Shown here piece by piece: positions 33,998 through 43,943 of a stretch of 64,000 bases of DNA. Numbering within the stretch: the stretch's first letter is position 1; every line of letters starts with the position of its first letter. Source of the DNA: Heyndrickxia coagulans 36D1 (GTDB lineage: Bacteria > Bacillota > Bacilli > Bacillales > Bacillaceae_C); assembly GCF_000169195.2 (NCBI RefSeq), contig NC_016023.1, positions 1,054,001 to 1,118,000 on the forward strand. Direction: 5' to 3'. Under the pieces are notes generated by a model. The model searched no databases, had not been told where the DNA came from, and saw only the letters and a list, made by a program, of their open reading frames with translations. The translations under genes were made by a program, and so were the position numbers.

Positions 33998-34893
33998 TGC
34001 TCGATCAATTCAGAGAGAGAATCTGCGCGGAAATCTTTCCTTTGTCTGAAGAAAACCGAATTCCGGTCGAATCTTTGCAATCCCAGTCTGAATCCTGGAG
34101 AGTAGCTGTAGTGCTTGTTTGGTGAAGAAATGTTCTTTGGCCTACCCTAAAAATTGTGCCGGCCTATTTTCATTCTTTTGCCCATTCCGTATCCAATGCG
34201 GCAGGCTTCTATTTTGAAAATATGCGTTTGCCCATTTTCGTTCTCTGGTGTCGCCGCACCCGCCGCAGCATGGATGGGTGTCCTGAAAATACGTGCCGGC
34301 TGTTTTATCCCTCTTGCAGCAGAGGCGTTTTTTTCGGATGATGATTTCCGAATATTTGTCATTTTTAATCCTCTATAAAAATCATTTCCCGGGGAAACTT
34401 GGTGTCTTTTGTCATGATGATGGCGTCGAAAAACATTTCTATACAAAATTTTCACCGGCTTTGCTTCATCCTGCAAGTGAAAGACGCCCCAACAGGACAT
34501 TTGATCTTCCGCGGAGCCAATGCGCGTGAGTTTGTTGCGATATGTCTTTCATTGCCCACGTGTCGAAAATTTTGTTGCAAGTTGTCTCTCATCGTGTTTG
34601 TTTTATCTTCTTTTTACCATAAAGGACGCTTTCCCGGGAAATTTGCTGCATTTTGTCTTTTTACCGGCCACTGCCCGGATGCCCTTTGTCCTGAGGCTGG
34701 GGCATTGGGACCTAGGCCTGAATCTTTTTTTAAAGTTTTCTTGAACCGTGGTTGGGATGGCCTTTGTCTTGTCGAAGAACTCTAAAAGACTAACGGGCAC
34801 TACCCGGATCTTAGTAGGCTTCCCGGCATTGGGAACCAAGTTTAATTCTTTTTTGCCGAAATATTTCGTCCTCTTCCCGCAATCGGTTTGGAA
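33998..34893. other. Long non-coding gap with degenerate sequence
   Basis: About 900 bp with no supported gene. TTCCCGGG(G)AAA followed by a TTTTGTC block occurs near 34387 and 34628, and CCCGGAT-like blocks recur, which suggests decayed intergenic repeats. Confidence 0.5.
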
Positions 34894-34927
34894 CCAAAAA
34901 AGCGGAACCCCCATTTAGGGATCCCGC
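34894..34927 (-). terminator. gabD terminator
   Basis: GCGG-rich stem (34902-34927) with TTTTTT on the minus strand right after it. Confidence 0.7.
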
Positions 34928-34953
34928 CTATTTCGGTGTGCCGGGCCAGGCAC

Positions 34954-36372
34954 TTATAAACCGAGGGAAATATATTTGACTTCCAAAAATTCTTCTATAC
35001 CGTAACGGCCGCCTTCCCTGCCGAGGCCGCTCTGCTTGAAACCGCCGAATGGAGCCTGCGGCGTGGACGGAAGCCCATCGTTCAGCCCGACAATGCCATA
35101 CTCCAGCCCCTCTGCAATTTGAATGCCTTCCGAAATATTTTCCGTAAATACATACGCAGCAAGACCGTAAATGGAATCATTGGCACGCCGGATCGCTTCA
35201 TCAATATCCGTAAATTTCGTTACCGGTGCAAGCGGCCCGAATGTTTCTTCTTTCATGCATATCATCTCATCGGTAACATTGGAAATGACAGTTGGTTCAA
35301 AGAAAAGCCCATCTTTCGCGCTGCCGCCTGTTTCCACGGTAGCTCCCTTTTCCACCGCGTCTTTGACGTGATGTTCTACTTTTTCAACCGCATTCCGGTC
35401 AATCAGCGGCCCGATATCCGTGCCTTCTGCAAGTCCGTCCCCGACACGGAGCGCTTTCACTTTTTCTGTGAATTTCTTGGTAAAAGCTTCATACACTTCT
35501 TCCTGTACATATATGCGGTTCGAGCATACACAAGTCTGGCCGGCGTTGCGGAATTTTGCAGCGACCGTGCCCTCAGCAGCTTTATCGAGATCCGCATGTT
35601 TCGTGATGATAACCGGTGCATGCCCGCCAAGTTCCAGCGACACTTTTTTCACCGTGTCAGCTGAACCGCGCATCAGCTCTTTCCCGATTTCGGTCGATCC
35701 GGTAAAAGTAAGTTTGCGGACACGCTCATCGGCAAGCCACGTGTCCCCGATTTCCTTCGCACTCCCGGTTATCACATTCATGACGCCTTTCGGAATGCCG
35801 GCTTTTGCAGCAAGCTCAGCAAGCTTCAAGGCAGTAAGCGGTGTCTGCTTTGCCGGTTTGATGACAACGGTGCAGCCGGCAGCAAGCGCAGGTGCAACTT
35901 TGCGGGTAATCATGGCAGCCGGGAAATTCCACGGGGTAATTGCCGCGACAACGCCGACCGGCTGTTTATGGACAAACAGGCGTTTATTGGTAGCGGATGC
36001 CGGAATCGTTTCGCCATACACACGCTTTCCTTCTTCGGCAAACCACTCGATAAAGCCATTTGCGTAACGCATTTCCCCGAGTGCTTCCTTGAGCGGCTTG
36101 CCCTGTTCAATGGTCATCGTCCTGGCAAGCTCGTTTTCATGTTGACGGATCAGTTCAAACCACGTGCGGAGGTAGGCACTTCGTTCATAGGCAGAAAGCG
36201 CCGCCCACGCCGGAAAAGCCGCATGCGCCGCGTCAACAGCGAGCTTAGCTTCCTTTTCCCCGCCTTTTGGAATCGTCGCAATCACTTCGCCGGACGCAGG
36301 GTTGTCCACTTTGATTTTTGGCAGTCCTTCCCCCGTCCATTCACCATTCAAGTACATCAAATAGTCTTCCAT
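34954..36372 (-). CDS. gabD: NAD(P)-dependent succinate-semialdehyde dehydrogenase family
   Basis: 472-residue aldehyde dehydrogenase that oxidises succinate semialdehyde (or a related aldehyde) to the acid. Motifs: ITPWNFPAAMITRK, LTFTGSTEIGK, the general-base Glu in SLELGGHAP, the catalytic Cys in NAGQTCVCSNR and EETFGPLAP near the C-terminus. The GabD type is chosen because of the overall length and the TCVCSNR context. GGGAGATGG lies before the ATG. The IS605-type right end begins about 107 bp upstream, so the original promoter region may have been changed. Confidence 0.9.
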   Translation of the reverse strand: MEDYLMYLNGEWTGEGLPKIKVDNPASGEVIATIPKGGEKEAKLAVDAAHAAFPAWAALSAYERSAYLRTWFELIRQHENELARTMTIEQGKPLKEALGEMRYANGFIEWFAEEGKRVYGETIPASATNKRLFVHKQPVGVVAAITPWNFPAAMITRKVAPALAAGCTVVIKPAKQTPLTALKLAELAAKAGIPKGVMNVITGSAKEIGDTWLADERVRKLTFTGSTEIGKELMRGSADTVKKVSLELGGHAPVIITKHADLDKAAEGTVAAKFRNAGQTCVCSNRIYVQEEVYEAFTKKFTEKVKALRVGDGLAEGTDIGPLIDRNAVEKVEHHVKDAVEKGATVETGGSAKDGLFFEPTVISNVTDEMICMKEETFGPLAPVTKFTDIDEAIRRANDSIYGLAAYVFTENISEGIQIAEGLEYGIVGLNDGLPSTPQAPFGGFKQSGLGREGGRYGIEEFLEVKYISLGL

Positions 36373-36478
36373 AGCTCCATCTCCCTTCGAGTAATAGTTT
36401 ACGATTTTTCAGATGATTTTTCCTGTTTCATGATTGCAAAATTTGTTTCGCATGGCAGGTGTGTTCGTGATTTCAGAA

Positions 36479-36650
36479 GTGAACTACCCACCACTTATTG
36501 ACCTTGCGGTCTAATTGAAGTGGGGGCTTCTTGACTTATCGTTGCTTTTACTAGCCAACGAAAACTGACCGAGCTATCCCTCTTGTTCCAAGAGTTTTGT
36601 TACTTATGATAACGCTAATAAACGTATACCTTCATTTTTGATATTGATTG
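36479..36650 (-). ncRNA. Second omega RNA-like right end
   Basis: Same arms as at 5.4 kb: AAGCCCCCACTTCAATTAG and AAGTGGTGGGTAGTTCAC. The adjacent flank, hence the potential guide, differs: TTCTGAAATCACGAACAC. Could still guide the intact TnpB in trans. Confidence 0.5.
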
Positions 36651-36953
36651 CTGAATTATAGTCGCGATCTGCCGCATAACCGCACGAACAACGGTAGGTG
36701 CGTTCAGATAGTTTCACAGGTTTTTCTGCACCACAACAAGAACACTTCTTAGTGGAGGGAAACCACTTATCAATTTTCACAAGTTGTTTCCCTTGTTCTT
36801 TTAGCTTATACGCTAAGAAAGTAGTGAACATCCCCCAACCGTTGTCGTGAACGCTTTTCCCAAAGTGAAGGGCTTGAGACATCCCTTTCATGTTCAAGTC
36901 CTCAATCACGACAGCATCAAAGTTAGAAGCTAATTCTTTTGACTTATGATGAG
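36479..36953 (-). pseudogene. tnpB: Right end of an IS605-type element with the C-terminal third of tnpB
   Basis: Translated minus strand keeps VVIEDLNMKGMSQALHFG, the zinc-ribbon CSCCG...RCSCG and the last catalytic Asp in DRDYNSAIN. The first two-thirds, including RuvC Asp1, are gone. The sequence matches the 5.4-kb copy up to about 36950 and then switches abruptly at GAGCCTC, the likely end of the DDE element. Cannot encode an active nuclease. Confidence 0.88.
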
Positions 36954-38726
36954 AGCCTCTGCCAAAATAAAAATATACCCTTGAGCGAGGCTCTGGAAAA
37001 TTAATTATCCCGATTTTTTTGCCTTTTCATCCAGATTTTCAATTCACATCCAGATTTTCAATTCAAATAGAAGTAAAACGGTCATTTTTCTTCAAAAAAA
37101 GGGCATACGTATCCCGCCTTCACAAAATGGTTTTTTTCACTACCCTTTGTGGAAAGAAAACGTTCATTTGAGTTATTCACACATTCACCTGTGAATAACT
37201 TAATTTGCTCTTTGCAGCCGATTGCGTGTCCATCCACAATTGGCCTTTCCAGTCTGATGGTACGCCATATTTGCCATGATATGCATAGATATCATGCATC
37301 GATCTACATGAGCTTCAACTGCCTGTTTCCCACGCTTGTGAACACGACGGAGACTGTATCCGTCTTTTAGAATGCCAAAGATTCGTTCGATGACCGTTCT
37401 GGCACTATATAACACTTCAAATGTGCGCCCATGTTGCGGCAACTCGACATCTACTTGAGGCGTTTGATCAAAGTCTATCCTAAATACTCTTCCTTGTGCT
37501 GCCCCATTACAACATTCCGCGTGATTCGCTAGCGGGCAGGTGAGACCTTCTTGCTTGGCATTTGGATGAAATACAGGACAAGTGTAAATATATTGCCCCT
37601 TTTCCCGATCAGATCCTCTAAGTTCCATTTTATGTCCACTGATACAGATGGGAGTGCCGTACCGGTTGATTTTTTCAATCCCCCGGGCGGTAGTTGGTTT
37701 ATCTTTACGGTTCCGTGGATTGATCGGTGCCACCAATTTCGCCTGTAATACATCCTTTGTCACTTTTTGATTTTCCGGCGTTTGGTAGATTCCATCTGCC
37801 AGGATAAAGCTCAACTGCTCAGCCATCTCGGGGTGCTCTGCCTTAAACGTTTCCAATGTCGGTTCTAATGTTTTCCCATCGGGTGTATTTCCTTTAAATA
37901 CTTCCCGCGTCAAAGGCAAACCGGATCTCACCCCGCTTACCATTGATAATTTATGCGCAATATAGGAGACTGCATTACTTTTACGCATTACCCCTACATT
38001 GTCGTCCGTAAGGACTCTGGGGCAATCGCAATTACCCTCACAAGAACACGTCTTCCTTGTTTTATTCAAGGTTGCTTCTGCCTCTATATGCGATGTATCC
38101 ACGGCGGCTGCTTCCTCATTCGTTTCAACCACGCCTTCCCCTTTATGATATTCAACAACCAATAGCCGGGCTTTTTCCCAAAGACCATTTGTTGTCATGA
38201 TTTGATCAAAACGAGCAAAGGAACGGTAGCTCGGAATTTTCTCCGTAAATCCACACATGGTGGCAAATAGCGGGTTTGATTTCACTTGCAAATAGACACT
38301 CTCCACCATCACTTCAATATACTGTAAAGAGGCCAGTTCAAAAGCACGAAAAAAGGGCATGAAAGGATGCGGTTTTCTCCCAGTGGAAGGGAGATGAAAT
38401 AATGAAGACGCAGACTTGTCTTCTTCCTCCGTTATTGAAAATAGTGCCGGTTGTATTTCATTAGAAGGATCATGTGCTCTTTCATTTTTTAGGTGCAAAT
38501 ATAAAAGGGTGTAGTATTCTCGTTCAATCGGCTTAAAAATCTCCCATGGGAAACACATGGATGGAATGACAAATGGTATATCGGCATAGTCTTGCCAATT
38601 GTGGGGAATCAAATTTTGTTGTATTGAAAAGTCTCTGGTTTGTGTTAGAATAGAAATAGTCATGAAATCACTCCCTGGATATTTGGTCGTACTTATATCT
38701 TAACAAAGGAGTGGCTTTCATGGCTC
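36954..38726 (-). mobile_element. DDE insertion sequence inserted into the IS605-type tnpB
   Basis: One boundary is the point where tnpB homology stops (GAGCCTC, 36954). The other is inferred from a matching GGCTC at about 38722-38726 beyond the transposase start. Between 36954 and 36999 GAGCCTC faces GAGGCTC, forming a terminator-like hairpin at the end. Terminal repeats are short and the right boundary is uncertain. Confidence 0.55.
37200..38663 (-). CDS. DDE transposase (IS4/IS1182-like)
   Basis: 487 residues, apparently full length. Acidic triad candidates: Asp in AAAVDTSHIEAEA, Asp in FILADGIYQTPENQ and Glu in ARTVIERIFGILKDGY. A cysteine cluster CSCEGNCDCP follows the first Asp and further cysteines occur near 370-390, so it may bind zinc. 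GGGAG lies 8 nt before the ATG. IS-family name is uncertain; the DDE class is clear. Confidence 0.8.
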   Translation of the reverse strand: MTISILTQTRDFSIQQNLIPHNWQDYADIPFVIPSMCFPWEIFKPIEREYYTLLYLHLKNERAHDPSNEIQPALFSITEEEDKSASSLFHLPSTGRKPHPFMPFFRAFELASLQYIEVMVESVYLQVKSNPLFATMCGFTEKIPSYRSFARFDQIMTTNGLWEKARLLVVEYHKGEGVVETNEEAAAVDTSHIEAEATLNKTRKTCSCEGNCDCPRVLTDDNVGVMRKSNAVSYIAHKLSMVSGVRSGLPLTREVFKGNTPDGKTLEPTLETFKAEHPEMAEQLSFILADGIYQTPENQKVTKDVLQAKLVAPINPRNRKDKPTTARGIEKINRYGTPICISGHKMELRGSDREKGQYIYTCPVFHPNAKQEGLTCPLANHAECCNGAAQGRVFRIDFDQTPQVDVELPQHGRTFEVLYSARTVIERIFGILKDGYSLRRVHKRGKQAVEAHVDRCMISMHIMANMAYHQTGKANCGWTRNRLQRAN

Positions 38727-39115
38727 TTTTTTTTCAAAAAAAATCATCCTTTTCCGTTTTACAATATTTACCACAGGAATGAGTAGCTTAATCTATTGAA
38801 ACCCGCCTAAAACCGACCAAAGTGGAAAAATTTAGACACTTATCATAAATAAATTTACCCCATTAAAATCAAAAACTCACAATTTCTTTTTACATTTGTC
38901 ATAATGTTCCTACAAACGTCTTTTTTCTTTAGTGGAATAAATCAACGACCTTTAATTGTCTGACTGCTTACAGTTTCAGGGGATATAGCATTTTGGCAAG
39001 GGCTCTGAAACATAAAACTTCTTAAACATTATACTTGAAAATGAATCAAAATATAGAAGAGAGACACCGCGAATGAAAAGGGGCGTGTTTTCTAACCCCT
39101 TAAATGTACCGAAAA
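38727..39115. other. AT-rich gap, nothing recognised
   Basis: About 390 bp downstream of the TetR gene and upstream of the insertion sequence. No ORF, hairpin or repeat that I can support. Confidence 0.5.
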
Positions 39116-39700
39116 TTAAAAATGACAAATTTCGTCGATATGATGAGCCAATATCGAGATAATCCGCTCTTTTGTCAGTCTTGTTGGGTTCAAGATGGCG
39201 TGAATAGCCAATCCGTCAATTAATGCACACAATCTCTCCGTTTCCAAATCTTTGTCGATCTCTTTTTTTAGAAATTGCGCCCGATCCAGTGAATCCAACA
39301 GCTTTTGAATCCCCTCCAAAATCCCATCATTTTGGCTTTCCCTGTTTCCTTTATTGCGGAAATATAATACAAATTCAAGCCAAACCTCCATTTCAGCTCT
39401 TGTCGTTTCATTTGTCGGAACAATTTCCAAAAGCATCTGTAAAATCATTTCCTTTGGCGGCAAGTTTTTTAAAGCAATTTTTTCAACCCGTTCAGCCACT
39501 CTCTCTTTCACCAGATCCATCGCGTAAATTAACAATTCTTCTTGGGTGGAGAAATAGTGTCTAAGAGCGCCTAATGATAGCCCCGCTTTCCTAGCAATAT
39601 TTCGTACTGTCGCCCCTTTCATTCCTTGCTCTAAAATAACTTGCCAAGTCGCTTCAGCAATTGCTTTTTTTCTATTATCATGATCAACAATTTTTGGCAT
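39116..39700 (-). CDS. TetR-family regulator
   Basis: 194 residues. N-terminal helix-turn-helix MKGATVRNIARKAGLSLGALRHYFSTQEEL; the C-terminal domain with LEIVPTNETTRAEMEVWLEF and LCALIDGLAIHAILNP is of the BetI/TetR_C_6 kind. It is divergent from a small membrane-protein gene, and a palindrome overlapping that gene's -35 is a likely operator. The lower GC content of this pair than of its surroundings suggests it was acquired, fitting its position between two IS605-type element ends. Confidence 0.88.
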   Translation of the reverse strand: MPKIVDHDNRKKAIAEATWQVILEQGMKGATVRNIARKAGLSLGALRHYFSTQEELLIYAMDLVKERVAERVEKIALKNLPPKEMILQMLLEIVPTNETTRAEMEVWLEFVLYFRNKGNRESQNDGILEGIQKLLDSLDRAQFLKKEIDKDLETERLCALIDGLAIHAILNPTRLTKERIISILAHHIDEICHF

Positions 39701-39728
39701 ACTATCAGTTTACCATAAAAATTTAAAT

Positions 39729-39764
39729 AATACACTTGTATTAAATAAAAATGTTTGTTATGAT
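39729..39764 (+). promoter_or_regulatory. Promoter and TetR operator candidate
   Basis: AATACA-CT-TGTATT (39729-39742) is a perfect 6-2-6 palindrome. TTGTAT within it, 17 bp and TATGAT (about 39760) form a promoter for the membrane-protein gene, so repressor would cover the -35. Confidence 0.65.
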
Positions 39765-39875
39765 TTATTTAGCACATTTGTATTAAAAAACGGTGATGCC
39801 TGGTGTTTGGGAAAAATCGTTATCAAAATTTTTCCCTGTATTTTGATTCTTATTTTGTAAAAAAAGGTGATGGAA

Positions 39876-40424
39876 ATGAATTGGATAATTTGGTTAATAA
39901 TTGCTTGTGAAATCGGCTTTTGGGTTTTTATTTTACTTGGGTTGAGTTTCCGTTATTTATTGAAGAAGGAGAAGCTGGGTTTCATCTTTTTGGCACTAAC
40001 ACCTGTTGTAGACCTGATCTTGATAATTGCTGCAACTTTCGACCTTTATAGCGGGACGACGGCAACAAAAGCTCATGCACTCGCAGCTATCTATATTGGT
40101 ATTTCTGTTGGATTTGGAAAAAGCATGATTCGTTGGGCTGATGAGCATTTTCAGTACTATATCACAAAAACCGGACCAAAACCGGTTAAATTATATGGAT
40201 TACAATTTGCCAAACAGAATTTGAAAAGCTGGGGGCGTCATCTTCTTTCGTACTTAATTGGGGCAAGTTTAATTGGAATTATTTACTATTTTATTAATGA
40301 CTATGAACGGACAAAGGCGCTTATTCAAGTACTGGGGATTTGGTCGCTTGTTTTAATCATTGATTTACTTATTTCCCTTTCCTATTTTGTATTCCCAAGA
40401 CAACCAGGAAAACCAACAATATAA
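39876..40424 (+). CDS. Integral membrane protein controlled by the adjacent TetR regulator
   Basis: About 182 residues, five or six hydrophobic helices (WIIWLIIACEIGFWVFILLG at the start). A conserved-looking middle segment contains SMIRWADEHFQYY. It resembles uncharacterised membrane proteins of Bacilli. AAGGTG is 6 nt before ATG 39876; earlier starts at 39867 and 39870 overlap that site. The TetR pairing is typical of exporters or stress proteins, but no transporter family is recognised. Confidence 0.7.
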   Translation: MNWIIWLIIACEIGFWVFILLGLSFRYLLKKEKLGFIFLALTPVVDLILIIAATFDLYSGTTATKAHALAAIYIGISVGFGKSMIRWADEHFQYYITKTGPKPVKLYGLQFAKQNLKSWGRHLLSYLIGASLIGIIYYFINDYERTKALIQVLGIWSLVLIIDLLISLSYFVFPRQPGKPTI

Positions 40425-40629
40425 AACTAGTTCTGTGACATTTAAAAAAACAAGGAAAAGGTTCTCAAGGGCATTTAGGTAAAGCGGTCATTATCCTCCG
40501 TAATTTAATGGGGAGATGAATTACCGTCTTTTTTTTATAATTTACGACTATATCTTGTAGTTATAAATATTTATTACATTGGGTATTTATCATGAATATT
40601 ATATACTACACGTATAGAGAATAGAGGGA

Positions 40630-41622
40630 GCAGAATCAAAATAACAATCAAGACAATAATGATGGTAACGACTATTCTGTTAATAAGGCCCAAACAGATA
40701 ACAATGTTTCCGATACAAAAGAAAATTGAGGAGAACTGATTCTAGATGCAACTTGTGCACTGGCTGATATTTCCTACCCCACCGATTTTAAACTATTGAA
40801 CGAAACAAGTGAAAAACTAGATCATATCATTGATGTCTTACATGAACCATTAAAAGGAACTATAAAAAAGCCACGGACTTATTGATAACGAGCAAGAAAA
40901 AAATACCTATCGATCGCAAAGTTACGACAGCGGAAACAGATTATCCTTATTGAGGAAATATGAATACAGACAACTTTTGGCTATTCATGAACTTTACCGG
41001 AAACAAAAAAATGTACCGGACAAAGACACACCGGATTATTAGCATATCTCAGCCACATGTACGTCCAATTGTGCGCGACAAGGCAAAAGCGAACGTGGAG
41101 TTCGGTTCAAAAGTCGCCATCAGTGTCGTAGATGGTTATGCCTTGATTGAGCACCTCGACTGGGAAAATTACAATGAAGGGACCACTCTCAAGGAATTTG
41201 TTGAAAACTACTACAACCGGTTCGGATTTTATCCGGAAGCGATCTTGGCAGATAAAATTTACCGAAACCGTAATAATCTGGCATACTGTAAATCTCTTGG
41301 CATTCGTCGGAGTGGGCCAAGGTTAGGACGTCCATCCAAAATGGAAGACAAAACCTTAGAACATGTCGCAAGGCAGGATGCCTCTGAACGTAATGCCGTT
41401 GAAGGCAAATTTGGCGAAGGCAAGCGCAAGTATGGGCTGGGCCTTATTCGAGCACGCCTTCAGGAGACCAGCGAAACAGTAGTAGCCCTTCAATTCCTCA
41501 TACTGAATCTGGAGCGCAAGCTCAGGGTTCTTTTTTTGAAATTTTTACACAACACTATTTTATATTTTGATAATCGGAATTTGGCTTGTATCTGACCAAA
41601 TTTGATTCGTTCAGCAAGCCCT
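40630..41622 (+). pseudogene. Degenerate IS5-like transposase with its right terminal repeat
   Basis: The C-terminal 211 codons are open (40960-41595) with RPIVRDKAKANVEFGSKVA, HLDWENYNEGTTL, ILADKIYRNRNNL and ASERNAVEGKFGEGKRKYGL. Upstream, GELILDATCALADISYPTDF and further pieces appear in the same order but are broken by stops, a frameshift and a deletion near 40880-40980. The right end reads GATTCGTTCAGCAAGCCCTA, the same terminal repeat as the MITEs. It is therefore the likely parent type of those MITEs, now inactive. Confidence 0.82.
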
Positions 41623-41626
41623 ATTT

Positions 41627-41761
41627 ACTTCCAATCTCAGCGAACATATCTTTTGCAAAATCAGATATTTCGCTATCGAATACTTGTCTACGGTATTTTA
41701 CAACCAATACAAGGTGATAATGCAGTAGGAATACTGAATGATTATTACTATCTAATTTCAT
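41627..41761 (-). pseudogene. tnpA: N-terminal fragment of an IS200/IS605 Y1 transposase
   Basis: 45 codons starting MKLDSNNHSVFLLHYHLVLV and continuing VKYRRQVF, the conserved opening of TnpA (the first HUH-side strand). The catalytic HUH and Tyr are lost because the frame ends at the terminal repeat of the IS5-like element. It lies just inside the left end at 41808, the normal place for tnpA. Confidence 0.8.
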
Positions 41762-41807
41762 TGATATATCAACCCTTTATTCCATCTAAGACTGTTTATA
41801 TCAAAAC

Positions 41808-41911
41808 CTTTGGCTAAAGCCAACCGAAATTCATCTCCCACCTACTCATTGGTGCGATTCGCACCTTCACATTCCTTGAGGATGGGAGACTTCTTTCGGA
41901 AAGCCGTTAAA
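41808..41911 (-). repeat. Left end of an IS605-type element (second copy)
   Basis: Identical to 6834-6937, with the same hairpins and TTTAA. Orientation agrees with the right end at 36479, so the two could be ends of a single element now 5.4 kb long. Confidence 0.85.
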
Positions 41912-42064
41912 TTTGATTCAGCGGGATAGACTGTGAAAGTGACTTATTTCTTATTCAATTAGGAGTCCGTGCCGCAGTGAACGCGACACCAGCGGGTGAA
42001 TGAAAATCAAGTCGGCACATATTTTCAGAATAGAAATTAACTTCCCACTGGCTATATTGAGTGT

Positions 42065-43943
42065 TTTTCAATTCCTCATAGGTAAAATACTAACTTCGGC
42101 GGCGGCAATTTGTGCCTCCCTCTTTGTCTGTTTCAATTCCTCATAGGTAAAATACTAACGGTATTTTCCAACGTGTTTACTGACTGGAATACTGCGTTTC
42201 AATTCCTCATAGGTAAAATACTAACATCCACAGCTAACCAGGATTTGGTTTAGCAAAGCGATGTTTCAATTCCTCATAGGTAAAATACTAACTTCGGTTT
42301 ATATCGTATCAACTCTAGTTTTACAGTCGCGTTTCAATTCCTCATAGGTAAAATACTAACAAAAATATCGCGTCCAGCTAGTAGACTCAAACGAAGTTTC
42401 AATTCCTCATAGGTAAAATACTAACACGGCAAAAACAACGCCTTACTATGTCACAGCGAGGTTTCAATTCCTCATAGGTAAAATACTAACATACTCGAGG
42501 AAAGGCCTAGCAATTTATACGCGGTGTTTCAATTCCTCATAGGTAAAATACTAACGTGCAGGCGGATATGCCTTACTCCAGCTTTTTTAAGTTTCAATTC
42601 CTCATAGGTAAAATACTAACTTGCTTTTTGATTATCTCCAGTTTTTGCATTTTCGGTTTCAATTCCTCATAGGTAAAATACTAACGGGCGCCTTACAAAA
42701 TAGCATGAAAGGCGTAGGGGAGTTTCAATTCCTCATAGGTAAAATACTAACCGGCGAGATCGGCGTGATTGTCGATAATATATCGGAGTTTCAATTCCTC
42801 ATAGGTAAAATACTAACGCCCAGCAGCGCACGAAAGCGCTCGGCCTGCTTCAGTTTCAATTCCTCATAGGTAAAATACTAACTTAGCTTTGGGTCTCTCA
42901 ACAACGCAATTAAAAATGTTTCAATTCCTCATAGGTAAAATACTAACAACGAGCAATTAGCATTGGATCTTTTTTAGAAGCCTTGTTTCAATTCCTCATA
43001 GGTAAAATACTAACGCACGCCACGGAAAAACAGGCCATGGCGGAAATGCGTTTCAATTCCTCATAGGTAAAATACTAACATACTCGAGGAAAGGCCTAGC
43101 AATTTATACGCGGTGTTTCAATTCCTCATAGGTAAAATACTAACGGTACAGCACAAAAAAATTAATAACTGGTCATTTTTGTTTCAATTCCTCATAGGTA
43201 AAATACTAACACAAATGCAGTTTGACTGGTACGTGGCTACCACTCCTGTTTCAATTCCTCATAGGTAAAATACTAACTTTATACCGTTTTACAACTAAAT
43301 GTACAGTATCTGGGGTTTCAATTCCTCATAGGTAAAATACTAACGGCGAGGAGGCAAAGGATCTGATCGCGGCCGGATATGTTTCAATTCCTCATAGGTA
43401 AAATACTAACGCAAACGGTAATTTGCCCATACTGTGGCAAAAAAAGGTTTCAATTCCTCATAGGTAAAATACTAACGGTGCACATTTTTGATTTGGTATA
43501 AAAAGCTATAGGTAGTTTCAATTCCTCATAGGTAAAATACTAACCTAAAACGATATTTCACGGAAGTCGACGAGGACAAGCGGTTTCAATTCCTCATAGG
43601 TAAAATACTAACCGCCAGATTGCGCCACGCCAATACATCGCTGTAGCAGGTTTCAATTCCTCATAGGTAAAATACTAACTTAGCACCTACCCGTTTTAAA
43701 ACCCAGTTTACACCCTGTTTCAATTCCTCATAGGTAAAATACTAACTAATACCGGACAGAGCTTTCTGAACGCCTGTCCATGGTTTCAATTCCTCATAGG
43801 TAAAATACTAACCTAAATGTTCCTTGCAACGGTGCATGGGTAAAAATGTTTCAATTCCTCATAGGTAAAATACTAACTAGGCAAGTGAAGACAGACCAAT
43901 GGGTTATGCCAAAGTTTCAATTCCTCATAGGTAAAATACTAAC
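42065..43943 (-). CRISPR. CRISPR array, 29 repeats of 30 bp, 28 spacers of 35-38 bp
   Basis: The repeat starts GTTTCAATTCCTCATAGG and ends TAAAATACTAAC. The reverse complement ends ATTGAAAC, the usual crRNA 5' tag of type I-B (also some type III) systems, so transcription is on the minus strand. The lowest-coordinate repeat has a T in place of the first G, as expected for the leader-distal end. The spacer at 42491-42525 recurs exactly at 43080-43114. No cas gene lies within this window. The ORF at 42621-42869 is only a shadow of the repeats. Confidence 0.97.

Noticed and set aside
42621-42869. Open frame with repeated FQFLIGKIL
   Set aside because: It is a translation of CRISPR repeats and spacers, a known false-gene pattern.
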